Positions 16,412 to 25,380 of a DNA stretch of 64,000 nucleotides are shown here, one piece after another. The stretch lies in NCBI RefSeq assembly GCF_014648915.1, contig NZ_BMSA01000034.1, positions 36,221 to 100,220 of the forward strand, written 5' to 3'. Below the pieces are notes generated by a model. It searched no databases, had not been told where the DNA came from, and worked only from the letters and a program-made list of their open reading frames with translations. The stretch comes from Streptomyces phaeofaciens (lineage in GTDB: Bacteria > Actinomycetota > Actinomycetes > Streptomycetales > Streptomycetaceae). The stretch's first letter is position 1, and each line of letters starts with the position of its first letter. The position numbers and the translations under genes were made by a program.

Positions 16412-18228
16412 GCACGCGTGGCGAACTCCTCTGTTTCCCACCGGACGAGGCGTCGAGCCGACACCGGATCCGCCGCTACGCGGTGCCTCACTGGATGATC
16501 GAGCGGGCCACCGCCTGCCGTCTGGCCGGTGACTGGCGCGGCGCCTGCGCGGCGGCGAACGTCGACATCGCGTTCGACCTGTCCGAGGTCGCCGACCACT
16601 GCGGCGACGACGTCGTGGCGCTCCTGGAGGACGACCTCCGTCACCTCGTCCCCGATCTGCTGCGCTGGCACCTGCCGCGCACGCTCGGCGGGCGGACCAC
16701 GCTCGCCAAGGACCGGACCGTCGTCCTCGCGCGCTACCGCCCGAAGACACCGGGCGAGGGCCGCCGGGCCACGCCGTACCTGCACGTCACCACTCCACCG
16801 ATGATCGACGGACCCCAGCGGATCGCCCTGCGGTTCGAGACGCTCAAGGACGAGCAGGCCGCCGGCGTCTTCGGGCCGACCACGGACGACTGGCGCACCG
16901 CGCGGCACTTGTGGGACGCACGGCACACCGCCGAACTGCGCGAACGGTGCGCCGGCGACACCGGGAGGCCCCCGTTCTTCCACGCCGACGGCACCCCGCG
17001 CGGCGCGCACGAACTGCCGACCGCCGATCCCGGCGACGGCGACCCGGCGGCCCGTGCCGAGTGGGCCACCCTGCTGCACCAGAAGGGCGACGCACCGGCC
17101 GCGTTCGCCGCCGCCGGAATCGAGCTGGACCTGACGCCCCCGCAGAAATCGGGCTGGTACCAGGCGGACCCGGAGCCGCTGCTGGGCAGGATGGCGATCG
17201 AGCACACCCGCCTGGAGCCGGAGATCCGCCGTCTGGTGGCCGAGGGCGTGGGCGACCGCTTCCTGATCGCCGCCCACTGGCGGACCTACATCCTGCTGGA
17301 GCCCACGGACACCGGCGGGCTGCTCGCACGAGTCGCCGACCGGGACGACGTCAAGGGCGAGCCCTTCCTCGCCGAGGCGCTGTGGCGCAGGCTCCCCGAC
17401 CTCGACCTGCTGCGGGCCGAAGGCGCCGCACCGGAGCAGCTGCATCCGCTCGTCCGCGAGGCGCTGTTCCCCGCCTTCCGGGCCCCGCGGAGCCCGGCCC
17501 GTCCGCAGGGGCCGACGGCACCCGCATCCGTGCGGGTCAGGTGCCGTGGCGAATGGCACGAGGTCGCCTTCCGCCCCGGTGGCCTGCTGCGCATGCCGCA
17601 CAGCGACGAGGAACAGCAGCGCGAACGCGCCATGCGCGCCTTCGGCGGCGCCGTCGCCGGATGCTTCGCCGTGGAACAGACGTGGACCTCCGGACTGGGC
17701 CGCCTGCCGAAGGCGCTGCGCGCGCACCGCACCGAACTGTTCCTGCGTGCCCAGCACGGTGACACCCCCGGCGTGCTGGAACTCCTCGACGCCGGTGTCG
17801 ATCCCCGCGTACGGGACGCCACCGGCCGCACCCTGCTGCACGTCCTCAACCTCCTCGACCACGAGACGCTGCTGCCACGGCTGCTGGCGGAGGGCCTGGA
17901 CCTCGAAGCCCGCGACCGGCGGGAGCGCACCCCGCTGTTCGTCGCGGTCAACGACCTCGGTTCGACGGCGCTGGTCGAGGCCCTCGTCGCCGCCGGGGCC
18001 CGGCTCGACGTGATCGACGGGTCCGAGCTGTCGCTCGCCCAGATCGTCCGACGGTACAAGCGGCCCGACCTGACGTTCCTGCGAGAACGCGTCCAGGAGG
18101 AGCATCCGGGCATCGGTGCCGAGTGGTGGGACGAATGGATGGACGAGCAGGAGGAGTACTACGCGCAGGACCCCGCCGACCCCACCGACCCCACCGAACT
18201 CGACGACGAGGAAGAACCGTCCCCTTGA
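16408..18228 (+). CDS. Ankyrin-repeat protein with large novel N-terminal region
   Basis: Protein of 606 residues starting at TTG 16408, overlapping the LRR stop by 4 bases (TTGA), with AGGGAG upstream. Residues ~437-560 contain three ankyrin repeats (AQHGDTPGVLELLDAGVD, GRTLLHVLNLLD, RTPLFVAVNDLGSTALVEAL). The first ~430 residues match no family I recognise. They include a HWRTYILLEP strand and a CRGEWHEVAFRPGGLLRMPH segment, and look globular and soluble. The tail is strongly acidic. With the LRR neighbour this supplies a second protein-interaction scaffold to the downstream MoxR/VWA pair. Confidence 0.85.
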   Translation: MSTRGELLCFPPDEASSRHRIRRYAVPHWMIERATACRLAGDWRGACAAANVDIAFDLSEVADHCGDDVVALLEDDLRHLVPDLLRWHLPRTLGGRTTLAKDRTVVLARYRPKTPGEGRRATPYLHVTTPPMIDGPQRIALRFETLKDEQAAGVFGPTTDDWRTARHLWDARHTAELRERCAGDTGRPPFFHADGTPRGAHELPTADPGDGDPAARAEWATLLHQKGDAPAAFAAAGIELDLTPPQKSGWYQADPEPLLGRMAIEHTRLEPEIRRLVAEGVGDRFLIAAHWRTYILLEPTDTGGLLARVADRDDVKGEPFLAEALWRRLPDLDLLRAEGAAPEQLHPLVREALFPAFRAPRSPARPQGPTAPASVRVRCRGEWHEVAFRPGGLLRMPHSDEEQQRERAMRAFGGAVAGCFAVEQTWTSGLGRLPKALRAHRTELFLRAQHGDTPGVLELLDAGVDPRVRDATGRTLLHVLNLLDHETLLPRLLAEGLDLEARDRRERTPLFVAVNDLGSTALVEALVAAGARLDVIDGSELSLAQIVRRYKRPDLTFLRERVQEEHPGIGAEWWDEWMDEQEEYYAQDPADPTDPTELDDEEEPSP

Positions 18229-19436
18229 GCACCGACCCCACGGCCCCTGCCGCGCCTTCCGGCCCCCTGGCGGCCGCGGACGACCTCAACCGCAGGCTGC
18301 GGGCGCTACGGACGGAACCGGCGGCGAACCCCCAACTGGAGGCGCTCGCCCTCGCCGTGACGGCCAATCAGCCCGTGCTGCTGTGGGGAGAGCCGGGCAT
18401 CGGCAAGTCGGCCGGTCTGGAGCAACTCGCCGCGGGGCTCGGCCTGCCGCTGGAGACGGTGATCGCCAGCGTGCACGAGCCGTCCGACTTCGCCGGGCTG
18501 CCCATCGTCGGTGAGGACCCGGCCGTGACCGGTGTGCCGATGGCCCCGCCGGACTGGGCGGTCCGCCTGGCCCGCGCCGGACAGGGCCTGCTCTTCTTCG
18601 ACGAACTGTCCTCCGCACCGCCCGCCGTGCAGGCGGCCCTGCTGCGGGTGGTGCTCGAACGACGGGTCGGCAGCCTCGTGCTGCCGGACGCGGTGCGCAT
18701 CGTCGCCGCCGCCAACCCGCCCTCCAGCGCGGCGGACGGCTGGCACCTCAGCCCGCCGCTCGCCAACCGCTTCGTCCACCTCCAATGGACCTACGACCCC
18801 CGGACGGTCGCCCGCGGCATGGCCGGCACCTGGCCGGAGGTGACCGTGCCCGTCGTCGACGCCGGCAAGGTGCCCGGCGCGGTCGCCCGGGCCCGGGGCG
18901 CGATCTCCGGCTTCCTCACCGCCCGGCCCGGCCTGGTCCACCACATCCCCGCCGACGCCGAGAGCCGGGGCCGGTCCTGGCCGTCCCCCCGGACCTGGGA
19001 GATGGGGCTGAAGCTGCTCGCCGCCGGGTACGCGACCGGCGTCGGACGCGAGGCGCTGGCCGCCGCGCTCACCGGGGCCGTCGGCGACGGCGCGGGCATC
19101 GAACTGCTGTCGTACCTCGAACACCTCGACCTGCCCGACCCCGACCGCGTCCTCGCCGACCCGGACGCCTTCGCCCTGCCCGAACGCGGCGACCGGCAAC
19201 TGGCGTTCCTCATCGCGGTGGTCGCCGCCATCCAGAGCGACCTGACCCGGCCCCGGTGGGAGGCCGGCTGGACCGTCCTGGCCAAGGCCGTCGACGCGGG
19301 CGTACCGGACGTGGCCGCCCGGGCCGCCACCGACCTCGCGGCCATGCGCCACCTCGACTGGCCCGTACCGCCCGGCATCGACGGCTTCCTCGGCCTCCTC
19401 CAGATGTCCGGAGCCCTGCCCGGCGGCGGCCGGTGA
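18225..19436 (+). CDS. MoxR-family AAA+ ATPase
   Basis: ATPase of 403 residues of the MoxR/RavA class, chaperone-like motors that work with VWA-domain partners. TTG 18225 overlaps the previous stop by 4 bases (TTGA), with GAGGAAG upstream. Walker A is GEPGIGKSA (~54-62) and Walker B LLFFDEL (~121-127). The sensor-1 region is VRIVAAANPP, and FVHLQWTYDP resembles the post-sensor segment. The C-terminal helical lid is followed by a GTGA overlap with the VWA gene. The coupling of ATPase and VWA genes is the classic MoxR arrangement. Confidence 0.92.
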   Translation: MSTDPTAPAAPSGPLAAADDLNRRLRALRTEPAANPQLEALALAVTANQPVLLWGEPGIGKSAGLEQLAAGLGLPLETVIASVHEPSDFAGLPIVGEDPAVTGVPMAPPDWAVRLARAGQGLLFFDELSSAPPAVQAALLRVVLERRVGSLVLPDAVRIVAAANPPSSAADGWHLSPPLANRFVHLQWTYDPRTVARGMAGTWPEVTVPVVDAGKVPGAVARARGAISGFLTARPGLVHHIPADAESRGRSWPSPRTWEMGLKLLAAGYATGVGREALAAALTGAVGDGAGIELLSYLEHLDLPDPDRVLADPDAFALPERGDRQLAFLIAVVAAIQSDLTRPRWEAGWTVLAKAVDAGVPDVAARAATDLAAMRHLDWPVPPGIDGFLGLLQMSGALPGGGR

Positions 19437-20635
19437 GACCTACGGGGACGACGGAGGATGCCCGCCGCGCCCTGGACCTGACCAAACTGCTCGCCGCCCG
19501 CTACAAGGCGGCGAGCGACCGGCCCTATCTGGCGTCGGCGCTGTACGCCCTGACCGTCGTCCCGAGCCCGGACGTGCCGACGATGGGCGTGGACCGGCAC
19601 TGGCGCTGCTACGTGTCCCCCGCCTTCGTCGACGCGACGCCGGTGCCCGAGCTCGCGGGCGTGTGGGTGCACGAGGCGGCGCATCTGCTGCGCGACCACC
19701 ACGGCCGGGCGGACCGGCTCCCCGCCGCCGCCCAGCGCGACCACCACCGCGTCAACGTCGCGCAGGACTGCGAGATCAACGACGACCTGCTCTCCGACGG
19801 CCTGCGCCTGCCCGACGGACGCATGGAACCCCGCCTCTTCGGACTCCCCGAGGGCCGGCTGTTCGAGGAGTACCTCGACCGGCTCCCGCCCGAGGTGCGA
19901 ACGCCGGACTGCGGATCCGGTGCGCACGGCCGGCCCGCGCCCTGGGAACTCCCCGAGTCCGGCGGTCCCGCCCGGCTCGGCGAGGTCGAGGCGCAGGCGC
20001 TGCGCCGGCAGACCGCCGAGGCGATGCGCGCCCATCAGCGCACCCGCGGCAACCTGCCCGCGGGCTGGCAGCGCTGGGCCGAGGAGGTTCTGGAACCCAC
20101 GGTGGACTGGCGACGCGCGCTCTCCGGCGCGGTCCGGGAGGCCGCCGCCTGGGCCGCCGGCGCCGTCGACTACACCTACCGCCGCCCCTCGCGTCGCACC
20201 CCGGCGCTGCGCGGCGTCGTCCTGCCGAGCCTGCGCCGCCCGCTGCCCCGGGTCGCCGTCGTCATCGACACCTCCGGCTCGATGGGCGACGCCGAACTGG
20301 CCGCCGCCCTCGGGGAGGTGACGGGCGTCCTGCGCGAGGTCGGGATCCGCGGCAACCGCGTGACCGTGCTCGCCTGCGACGCCGACGTGCACGCCGTGTC
20401 CCGGGTGGTGGCCACCGAACAGATCACCCTGGGCGGCGGTGGTGGCACGGACATGCGCGTCGGCATCGAGGCGGCGCTCGCGACGCCCGATCGCCCGAGC
20501 ATCGTCGTCGTCCTCACCGACGGCTACACCCCCTGGCCCGACGAGGCCCCGCCCTGCCGCATCATCGCGGCCCTGATCGGCCCTGCCGCACCAGAGCCAC
20601 CGAACTGGGTGGAGACCGTGCGCATTCCCACCTGA
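19433..20635 (+). CDS. DUF2201-type VWA protein with HExxH motif
   Basis: Protein of 400 residues from GTG 19433 (GTGA overlap with the ATPase stop). The N-terminal half is a putative metallopeptidase-like domain with VHEAAHLLRDHH; HEAAH is at residues 80-84, a zinc-type HExxH. The C-terminal half (~270-400) is a VWA-like domain with the metal-adhesion motif DTSGSMGD (~279) and a later LTDGY. This is the VWA-like partner typical of MoxR ATPases. A substrate-remodelling or proteolytic role is plausible but untested. Last gene of the operon. Confidence 0.88.
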   Translation: MRPTGTTEDARRALDLTKLLAARYKAASDRPYLASALYALTVVPSPDVPTMGVDRHWRCYVSPAFVDATPVPELAGVWVHEAAHLLRDHHGRADRLPAAAQRDHHRVNVAQDCEINDDLLSDGLRLPDGRMEPRLFGLPEGRLFEEYLDRLPPEVRTPDCGSGAHGRPAPWELPESGGPARLGEVEAQALRRQTAEAMRAHQRTRGNLPAGWQRWAEEVLEPTVDWRRALSGAVREAAAWAAGAVDYTYRRPSRRTPALRGVVLPSLRRPLPRVAVVIDTSGSMGDAELAAALGEVTGVLREVGIRGNRVTVLACDADVHAVSRVVATEQITLGGGGGTDMRVGIEAALATPDRPSIVVVLTDGYTPWPDEAPPCRIIAALIGPAAPEPPNWVETVRIPT

Positions 20636-20694
20636 CACGGGCCTGGGGAGGGCCGATGTTCAGCCCCTGACCTGGGGCGATACGATCCCGCGTC

Positions 20695-21066
20695 ATGAGA
20701 CGATCGGTGATCGCGCTGTTGAGCGCAGGGGTAGTCGTGCTTGCGGGGAGTGGGTACGCCGTCGGCGCGGGCCACGACGACGGCGCGGCTGAGCGGTCCG
20801 CGAAGTGTGAACAGCCCACGCGGGATTTCGCCGAGCGCGCCGGTCGACTCCGCAAGCAGGTGCAGGGAGACGACGCGCGCTGGCAGGTGGTCACGGCACA
20901 GACCGAGATCCTCGCCGTGCTCGTGAAGCAGAACGCGACCTGCTTCGATGCCGGAACGCGCGCGGCGGCGACCGTCGTCCAGCGGCTCTCCGGGGGAGAA
21001 CAGGATGCCGCCAGATGCGACCTCATCGGCATCAAGGCCGGGGACTGCGCGGTTCAGGTCTCCTGA
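20695..21066 (+). CDS. Small secreted protein, 123 aa
   Basis: Unrecognised. An N-terminal signal or anchor (RRSVIALLSAGVVVLAGSGYAVGAG) is followed by a helical, charged mature part with three cysteines and the DFAERAGRLRKQVQ helix. A TACGAT -10-like box (20681-20686) ends 8 bases before the ATG, and there is no ribosome binding site, so the transcript may be leaderless. It is on the same strand as the VWA gene but 59 bases downstream with its own promoter, so probably not part of that operon. Confidence 0.7.
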   Translation: MRRSVIALLSAGVVVLAGSGYAVGAGHDDGAAERSAKCEQPTRDFAERAGRLRKQVQGDDARWQVVTAQTEILAVLVKQNATCFDAGTRAAATVVQRLSGGEQDAARCDLIGIKAGDCAVQVS

Positions 21067-21416
21067 CAGGGCGCCGCGTGGCCTACGGCTCACCCCACTC
21101 AGGGACGCACATCATGCGGTGGGCGCCATCTGAAGGCCTCGGGGTGTCGTCGGGGCCGGGGTCCGGTCCGGGTGCGGTCGTGGCCCCGTCGGCTTGGCCT
21201 GATTCATCGAGCGCACATCGTTCCCGCGGACGCGTTGGGCCGTCCTGGGCTGTTCGGCCGACGAAGCGAGATGTCGTGCAGGGCGTCGCGAGCGTCAGGG
21301 GTCTTCGACCTGTGACCATGGAGCGTTCAGGGAAAGTGATCGACTAGGAGCTCCAGGTCGCGGGCCGCTGCGCCGCCGCCATGTGGCGCTCGCGGGAACG
21401 CGCTGTAGGTGATGTG
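21067..21416. other. Intergenic region, no gene seen
   Basis: About 350 bases between the small secreted protein gene and the DUF4239-like gene. Short open frames exist, but none has a ribosome binding site and protein-like composition. No repeat or RNA fold was recognised. Confidence 0.4.
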
Positions 21417-22217
21417 GTGAACTGGTTGATCTCGCTGCCGGCGGTGGCGCTGGTGGTGGGCGGGCTCCTCCTCGCCTTCCTGGTCGCGGCCGCTGCGCGG
21501 GTCGGCGTCCGGGCGCTCGTGCCGGTCGGGGAACAGGACCGGGTGCCGCAGATCGCCACACCCCTGATGCCGACACTCGGCGCCGCCTTCGCGATCTTTG
21601 CGGCACTCTCACTGGCCAGCGAGGCCGGCTACCTGCGCGCGGCGGAGGCACTGGTGAGCGACGAGGCGGCCGCGGCCTCCCGCCTGGCCTGGGCGGCGAC
21701 AAGTCCACGAGTCCACTCGGAGCCGATCCACGCGGCCCTCCACGACTACTTGCGGACCACGCGTGCCCGGGAGTGGAAGGCCACGCAAACGGCGTCCGGC
21801 GGCGACGACGCGGCCACCGCTCGCGCGATCGCCCGGCTGGAGCGGATCGTGCGCGCCGAGGCGGCCCGGCCCGAGGTGGGAACCCCGACGGGCACGGAGC
21901 TGGTGGTCTCCCTGGACGGCGTCACCAGTGGTCGTCGCGCCCGCATCGCGGCCGCAGCGCGCGACGTTCCCGCGCTCTACGTCGTCACGCTCGTGGTCAG
22001 CGGGCTGGCCCTGATCGTGAACTCGGGCGCACTGGTCTTCCGCAGCAGCCCGCGAACGTCGTTGCTCGTCGCGGGTGTTGCGAGTGTGGTGGGGTTGAGC
22101 CTGGCCTTGCTCTTCGCGCTCAGCGCGCCCTGGAGCGGAGCCCTCGTCGTCACCGGGCACCCACTCGACGCCGTCATCGGAGACCTGAATTCCGGCTTCT
22201 TCGCCGGCAGTCCCTAG
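21417..22217 (+). CDS. DUF4239-like (bestrophin-like) membrane protein
   Basis: Protein of 266 residues. Four hydrophobic segments are visible: ~2-25 (LISLPAVALVVGGLLLAFLV), ~45-62, ~185-205 (PALYVVTLVVSGLALIVN) and ~217-240. Between them lies a soluble region (~65-180) with HAALHDYLRTTRAREW and ALARLERIVRAEA-type helices. This architecture matches DUF4239, a bestrophin-like membrane family of uncertain function. GTG 21417 is preferred (AGGTGA upstream); GTG 21414 is equally possible. It ends 33 bases before a strong terminator. Confidence 0.75.
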   Translation: MNWLISLPAVALVVGGLLLAFLVAAAARVGVRALVPVGEQDRVPQIATPLMPTLGAAFAIFAALSLASEAGYLRAAEALVSDEAAAASRLAWAATSPRVHSEPIHAALHDYLRTTRAREWKATQTASGGDDAATARAIARLERIVRAEAARPEVGTPTGTELVVSLDGVTSGRRARIAAAARDVPALYVVTLVVSGLALIVNSGALVFRSSPRTSLLVAGVASVVGLSLALLFALSAPWSGALVVTGHPLDAVIGDLNSGFFAGSP

Positions 22218-22250
22218 GGCGGGGCGCGACACCACGCACCGGGCAGGGGA

Positions 22251-22285
22251 ACGGCCCCTGACCAGGCCGGGCGGTCAGGGGCCGT
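22251..22285. terminator. Bidirectional terminator
   Basis: A perfect 13-bp stem, ACGGCCCCTGACC/GGTCAGGGGCCGT with a 9-base loop, exactly between the convergent DUF4239-like and VOC genes. Confidence 0.8.
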
Positions 22286-22291
22286 CGGTGC

Positions 22292-22726
22292 TCAGTCGAG
22301 ACAGAACTCGTTGCCCTCGATGTCCTGCATCAGGATGCACGACTCGTTCTCCTCGTCGGCGGTCAGCAGTCGTACGCGCACCGCGCCGAGCGCCATCAGC
22401 CGTGTGCATTCGGCCTCGAGCGTGGCCAGGCGCTCTTCACCCACCAGCCCGGTGCCGACCCGCACGTCGAGATGCACCCGATTCTTGACGACCTTGCCTT
22501 CGGGAACACGCTGGAAATACAGTCGCGGGCCCTCACCTGTGGGATCGCCGCAGGCGAACCACGCACCCCGATCCTCGGGCGACCGCGAGCTGTGGAAATC
22601 GTCCCAAGTGTCGAACCCCTTCGGCGGCGGGGGCACGACGTACCCCAACACCTCGCACCAGAAGCGAGCGACGCGCTCAGGATCCGCGCAGTCGAAGGTG
22701 ACTTGGAACTTCTTGATCGATCCCAT
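22292..22726 (-). CDS. VOC (glyoxalase-like) family protein
   Basis: Single-domain VOC protein of 144 residues starting MGSIKKFQVTFDCADPERVARFW at 22726, with GGTGAG upstream. It has the family hallmarks: the ADPERVARFWCEVLGY first helix, NRVHLDVRV in the central strand, and the closing DIEGNEFCLD. Related proteins bind a divalent metal and act in detoxification or dioxygenase reactions, or are simple ligand binders; the substrate cannot be read from sequence. Confidence 0.85.
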   Translation of the reverse strand: MGSIKKFQVTFDCADPERVARFWCEVLGYVVPPPPKGFDTWDDFHSSRSPEDRGAWFACGDPTGEGPRLYFQRVPEGKVVKNRVHLDVRVGTGLVGEERLATLEAECTRLMALGAVRVRLLTADEENESCILMQDIEGNEFCLD

Positions 22727-22832
22727 CGGCTCACCGTACCAGGGGCACTCTGTGCTCAACTCCCGGTGCGCATCGGCTTGATGACGGGAGGACAGACCTG
22801 GCCGAGGCCGAGGTCCACAGGTCGCTCTCGGT

Positions 22833-23153
22833 TCACGCGCCGGGAGGGCGGAAGGAGACCTGCCGACGGGTCGCCTCGTCGATCTCGTCGAGGGTGAGCA
22901 GGGGAGTGGCCCGGGTGCGGAGCGCGCCGCTGGCCTTCACGCTGAGGCTGACCGCGGCCATGGAGACCGGGTCCGGGAAGTCGAGGATGCCCACGAAGTC
23001 GTCCTCACCGAAGGCGAAGTACATGGCCTCGACCGTCCCGCCGAGGCCGGCGACGACCTGTTCGACGGCCGCGCGACGGCCACTCGCCCCTTCCTCGAGC
23101 AGCCCCTTCGCGCCCTCGGGGGTGTAGGTGGCCTGGATGAGGTACTTCGGCAT
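22833..23153 (-). CDS. GYD domain-containing protein
   Basis: Small cytoplasmic protein of 106 residues with the complete GYD-family pattern: MPKYLIQATYTPEGAKGLL start, the GGTVEAMYFAFGEDDFVGILDFPD core and a short tail. The family has a ferredoxin-like fold and unknown function. GGGAG lies 8 bases before the ATG. Confidence 0.88.
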   Translation of the reverse strand: MPKYLIQATYTPEGAKGLLEEGASGRRAAVEQVVAGLGGTVEAMYFAFGEDDFVGILDFPDPVSMAAVSLSVKASGALRTRATPLLTLDEIDEATRRQVSFRPPGA

Positions 23154-23273
23154 AGGGGGTGCTCCCTGCCCGCGACGTGACCGGTACGCAGGTTGGACTT
23201 CCCTCTGGCACGCCGACCGCCACCCGCCCTACGCCTGGATTCACCCGTTGGAAGCCGAACCGCTGCCAGGTGA

Positions 23274-24194
23274 TCACGGCGTCACGAGATGCGGTGGTGG
23301 CGGCGCCTCGTCGTCGACGGGGATGCCCAGCCGGCCCGCGACCGTGGTCAGGGCCGTTCCCAGCGGGAGCGCGACCCGGGTGAGGGCGTGCCGGTCGCCC
23401 CGGGTCGGGTCCCGGTTGACGATCAGCACGGGCTTCCCGTCCTGGGCCGCCTGGCGGACGAACCGGAGCCCGGACATCACTGTCAGTGACGAGCCGAGGA
23501 TCAGGAGTGAGGTCGCTTCGCGGACCAGGGTGCGGCAGTGCTCGACCCGCTGTGGCGGAACGGTTTCGCCGAAGAACACCACGTCCGGTTTGAGGATGCC
23601 GCCGCAGACCGCGCAGGGCATCACGCGGAAGTCCCCGATCTGCTCGTCGGTGAGGTCGGCGTCGCCGTCCGGGTTGATTCCCGCGGCCACCGGATCGAAG
23701 CCCGCGTTGGCCTCCTCCAGCCGTCGGGCGAGTTCCCGGCGCGGGCTGGAGGCGCCGCAGGAGAGGCAGACGACCCGGGCCAGGCTTCCGTGGAGCTCCA
23801 CGACGTCCTCGCTGCCGGCGGCCTGGTGCAGGCCGTCGACGTTCTGGGTGATGACACCCGAGAGCAGGCCGTGCCGCCCGAACGCGGCCACGGCCCGGTG
23901 TCCGGCGTTGGGGTGGGCGCGGCCGAAGGTGCGCCAGCCGAGGTGGCTGCGCGCCCAGTACCGGCGCCGGGCCTGGGCGCCGGCGGTGAAGTCCTGGTAG
24001 GTCATCGGGGTGTGCCGGCTCAGGCTTCCGCCCTCGCCCCGGTAGTCGGGGATGCCCGACTCGGTGGAGATGCCGGCCCCGCTGAGCACCAGCAGGCCGC
24101 CGGCGCTCAGTGCGTCGGTGACCTGCTCCAGGTCCGTGGTGCCCGGCGGCAGGTCCTCGGTGGGGGTCCAGCTCAGAGTGGGGCGCATGCGCAT
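23274..24194 (-). CDS. Sir2-family NAD-dependent protein deacetylase
   Basis: Sirtuin of 306 residues. NAD-binding GAGIS motif in LVLSGAGISTESGIPDYRG (near 44); catalytic histidine in VVELHGS after TQNVDGLHQAAGS; zinc ligands CLSC and CAVC around residues 150-205; GSSLTV in the Rossmann part; NRDPT near the C-terminus. It removes acyl groups from lysines using NAD and would act in the cytoplasm. ATG 24194 is used; ATG 24188 two codons on is an alternative. Single gene with no obvious operon partner. Confidence 0.94.
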   Translation of the reverse strand: MRMRPTLSWTPTEDLPPGTTDLEQVTDALSAGGLLVLSGAGISTESGIPDYRGEGGSLSRHTPMTYQDFTAGAQARRRYWARSHLGWRTFGRAHPNAGHRAVAAFGRHGLLSGVITQNVDGLHQAAGSEDVVELHGSLARVVCLSCGASSPRRELARRLEEANAGFDPVAAGINPDGDADLTDEQIGDFRVMPCAVCGGILKPDVVFFGETVPPQRVEHCRTLVREATSLLILGSSLTVMSGLRFVRQAAQDGKPVLIVNRDPTRGDRHALTRVALPLGTALTTVAGRLGIPVDDEAPPPPHLVTP

Positions 24195-24325
24195 GCCTGC
24201 CAGGGTACGAAACGGGCTGCCCACGGTGCCTCCAGTCGCTCACACCGATCGGCGGGGACCGCCGGTCCGTCGGCGGAGCGCCCCACCGCTTGAGATCACC
24301 GGCGGGCGGGCCGACAGTGGGATGC

Positions 24326-25165
24326 ATGAGCCGTCACCGAAGCCCACCGCGCAGGACGCCGTGGATCGTGGGTGGGGCAGCCGTCCTCGTGGCGGGTGGC
24401 GTGGGCATCTGGGCGCTCACGGCGTCGGACGACGGCACCCCGCGACCGGCGCCGTCGGCCTCGAGCGACCTGTCCTTGCCCACGCCCTCACTGCCCCCAC
24501 TGCCCTCCGCGACGGCTGAGCCGGAGACCTCCAGTACGGCGCGGCCGCCTTCCCCCACGGAGGCTCCGGCCCCTCTGCCGACCACACGGGCCCCCCAAAC
24601 GGCTCCACGGGCCTCGCAGCCGGCTCCGCGGGCCTCGCAACCGGTTCCGCCGGCCTCCCGGCCGACGTCGACGGCCGGGCACGCCGTGCGTCCCGGCGAC
24701 CATGCGGCAGGCACGCGCGTCCCCTCCACCCCGCACGCGTCACCTTCCCTCGCTCCGCGGAAGCACTCGGCGCCGGCGGAGTCCGCAAGGCCCGCACGGC
24801 CACCGCGGCCGGCGCACACGGCGACAGCCGTGCCTTCGTTCACCGCGAAACCACAGCCGCGACCGACGCCTACGGTGTCCGCACCACCTTCGATCCTGAC
24901 TCCGCCCCCGCCCCCGCCCCCGCCCCCGCCCCGGACTCGGACCCCGGCTCCGACTCGGCCGCCGACGACCGGAAACGGCCAGGCGACGGTCTGGTACACG
25001 TCACCTGTCGCTCAGGCCGCCGCCCAGCGCATGGCAGCCTCCGGGACGGTCGGTGACCCGGCGTGCTCGATGTCGGCTCTGGGCGACCCCGACCCGCAGC
25101 TGGTCCCGCACGTCAGCCGTATCGGCATCGGTACATATCAGGGCTATTGGTGCCTGATCTGGTAG
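24326..25165 (+). CDS. Membrane-anchored proline-rich surface protein
   Basis: Protein of 279 residues: a cationic start, one membrane segment or uncleaved signal (PWIVGGAAVLVAGGVGIWAL, ~12-32), then ~170 residues rich in Pro, Ala, Ser and Thr with repeated APRASQP units and a run of ten or more prolines (~195-210). A small C-terminal domain follows (~225-279; QATVWYTSPVAQAAAQRM ... YQGYWCLIW) with two cysteines. The low-complexity part probably spans the cell wall and presents the terminal domain outside. Family not recognised. Confidence 0.75.
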   Translation: MSRHRSPPRRTPWIVGGAAVLVAGGVGIWALTASDDGTPRPAPSASSDLSLPTPSLPPLPSATAEPETSSTARPPSPTEAPAPLPTTRAPQTAPRASQPAPRASQPVPPASRPTSTAGHAVRPGDHAAGTRVPSTPHASPSLAPRKHSAPAESARPARPPRPAHTATAVPSFTAKPQPRPTPTVSAPPSILTPPPPPPPPPPRTRTPAPTRPPTTGNGQATVWYTSPVAQAAAQRMAASGTVGDPACSMSALGDPDPQLVPHVSRIGIGTYQGYWCLIW

Positions 25166-25271
25166 GCATCGCCAGGGGCGAGTCTGCCTGTCGGGGAAAA
25201 GGGTTGGACGACGTGATGTGCGGGCTTGTAGCTTGCGACCGACCGTGACGCCGCCCGAGGAGGTGAGACCC

Positions 25272-25325
25272 ATGAACGCTGTATCGACGTGGGTGCTCCC
25301 CCTTTCCGTCACGGCCGGCGATTGA
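25272..25325 (+). CDS. Possible 17-residue leader ORF
   Basis: ATG preceded by a strong GAGGAGGTGAG site encodes MNAVSTWVLPLSVTAGD, 55 bases before the hydrolase start. The good ribosome binding site is the only support. It could be a leader peptide or chance. Confidence 0.35.
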   Translation: MNAVSTWVLPLSVTAGD

Positions 25326-25380
25326 CGTAGGTGTCGCCGGGAGCGCCTCGACAACTAGGCACTCCCGAAAGGCAATACCC

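Noticed and set aside
16402..18105. 567-residue reverse frame opposite the ankyrin gene
   Set aside because: No motifs; the forward gene has clear repeats, a start and coupling to its neighbours.
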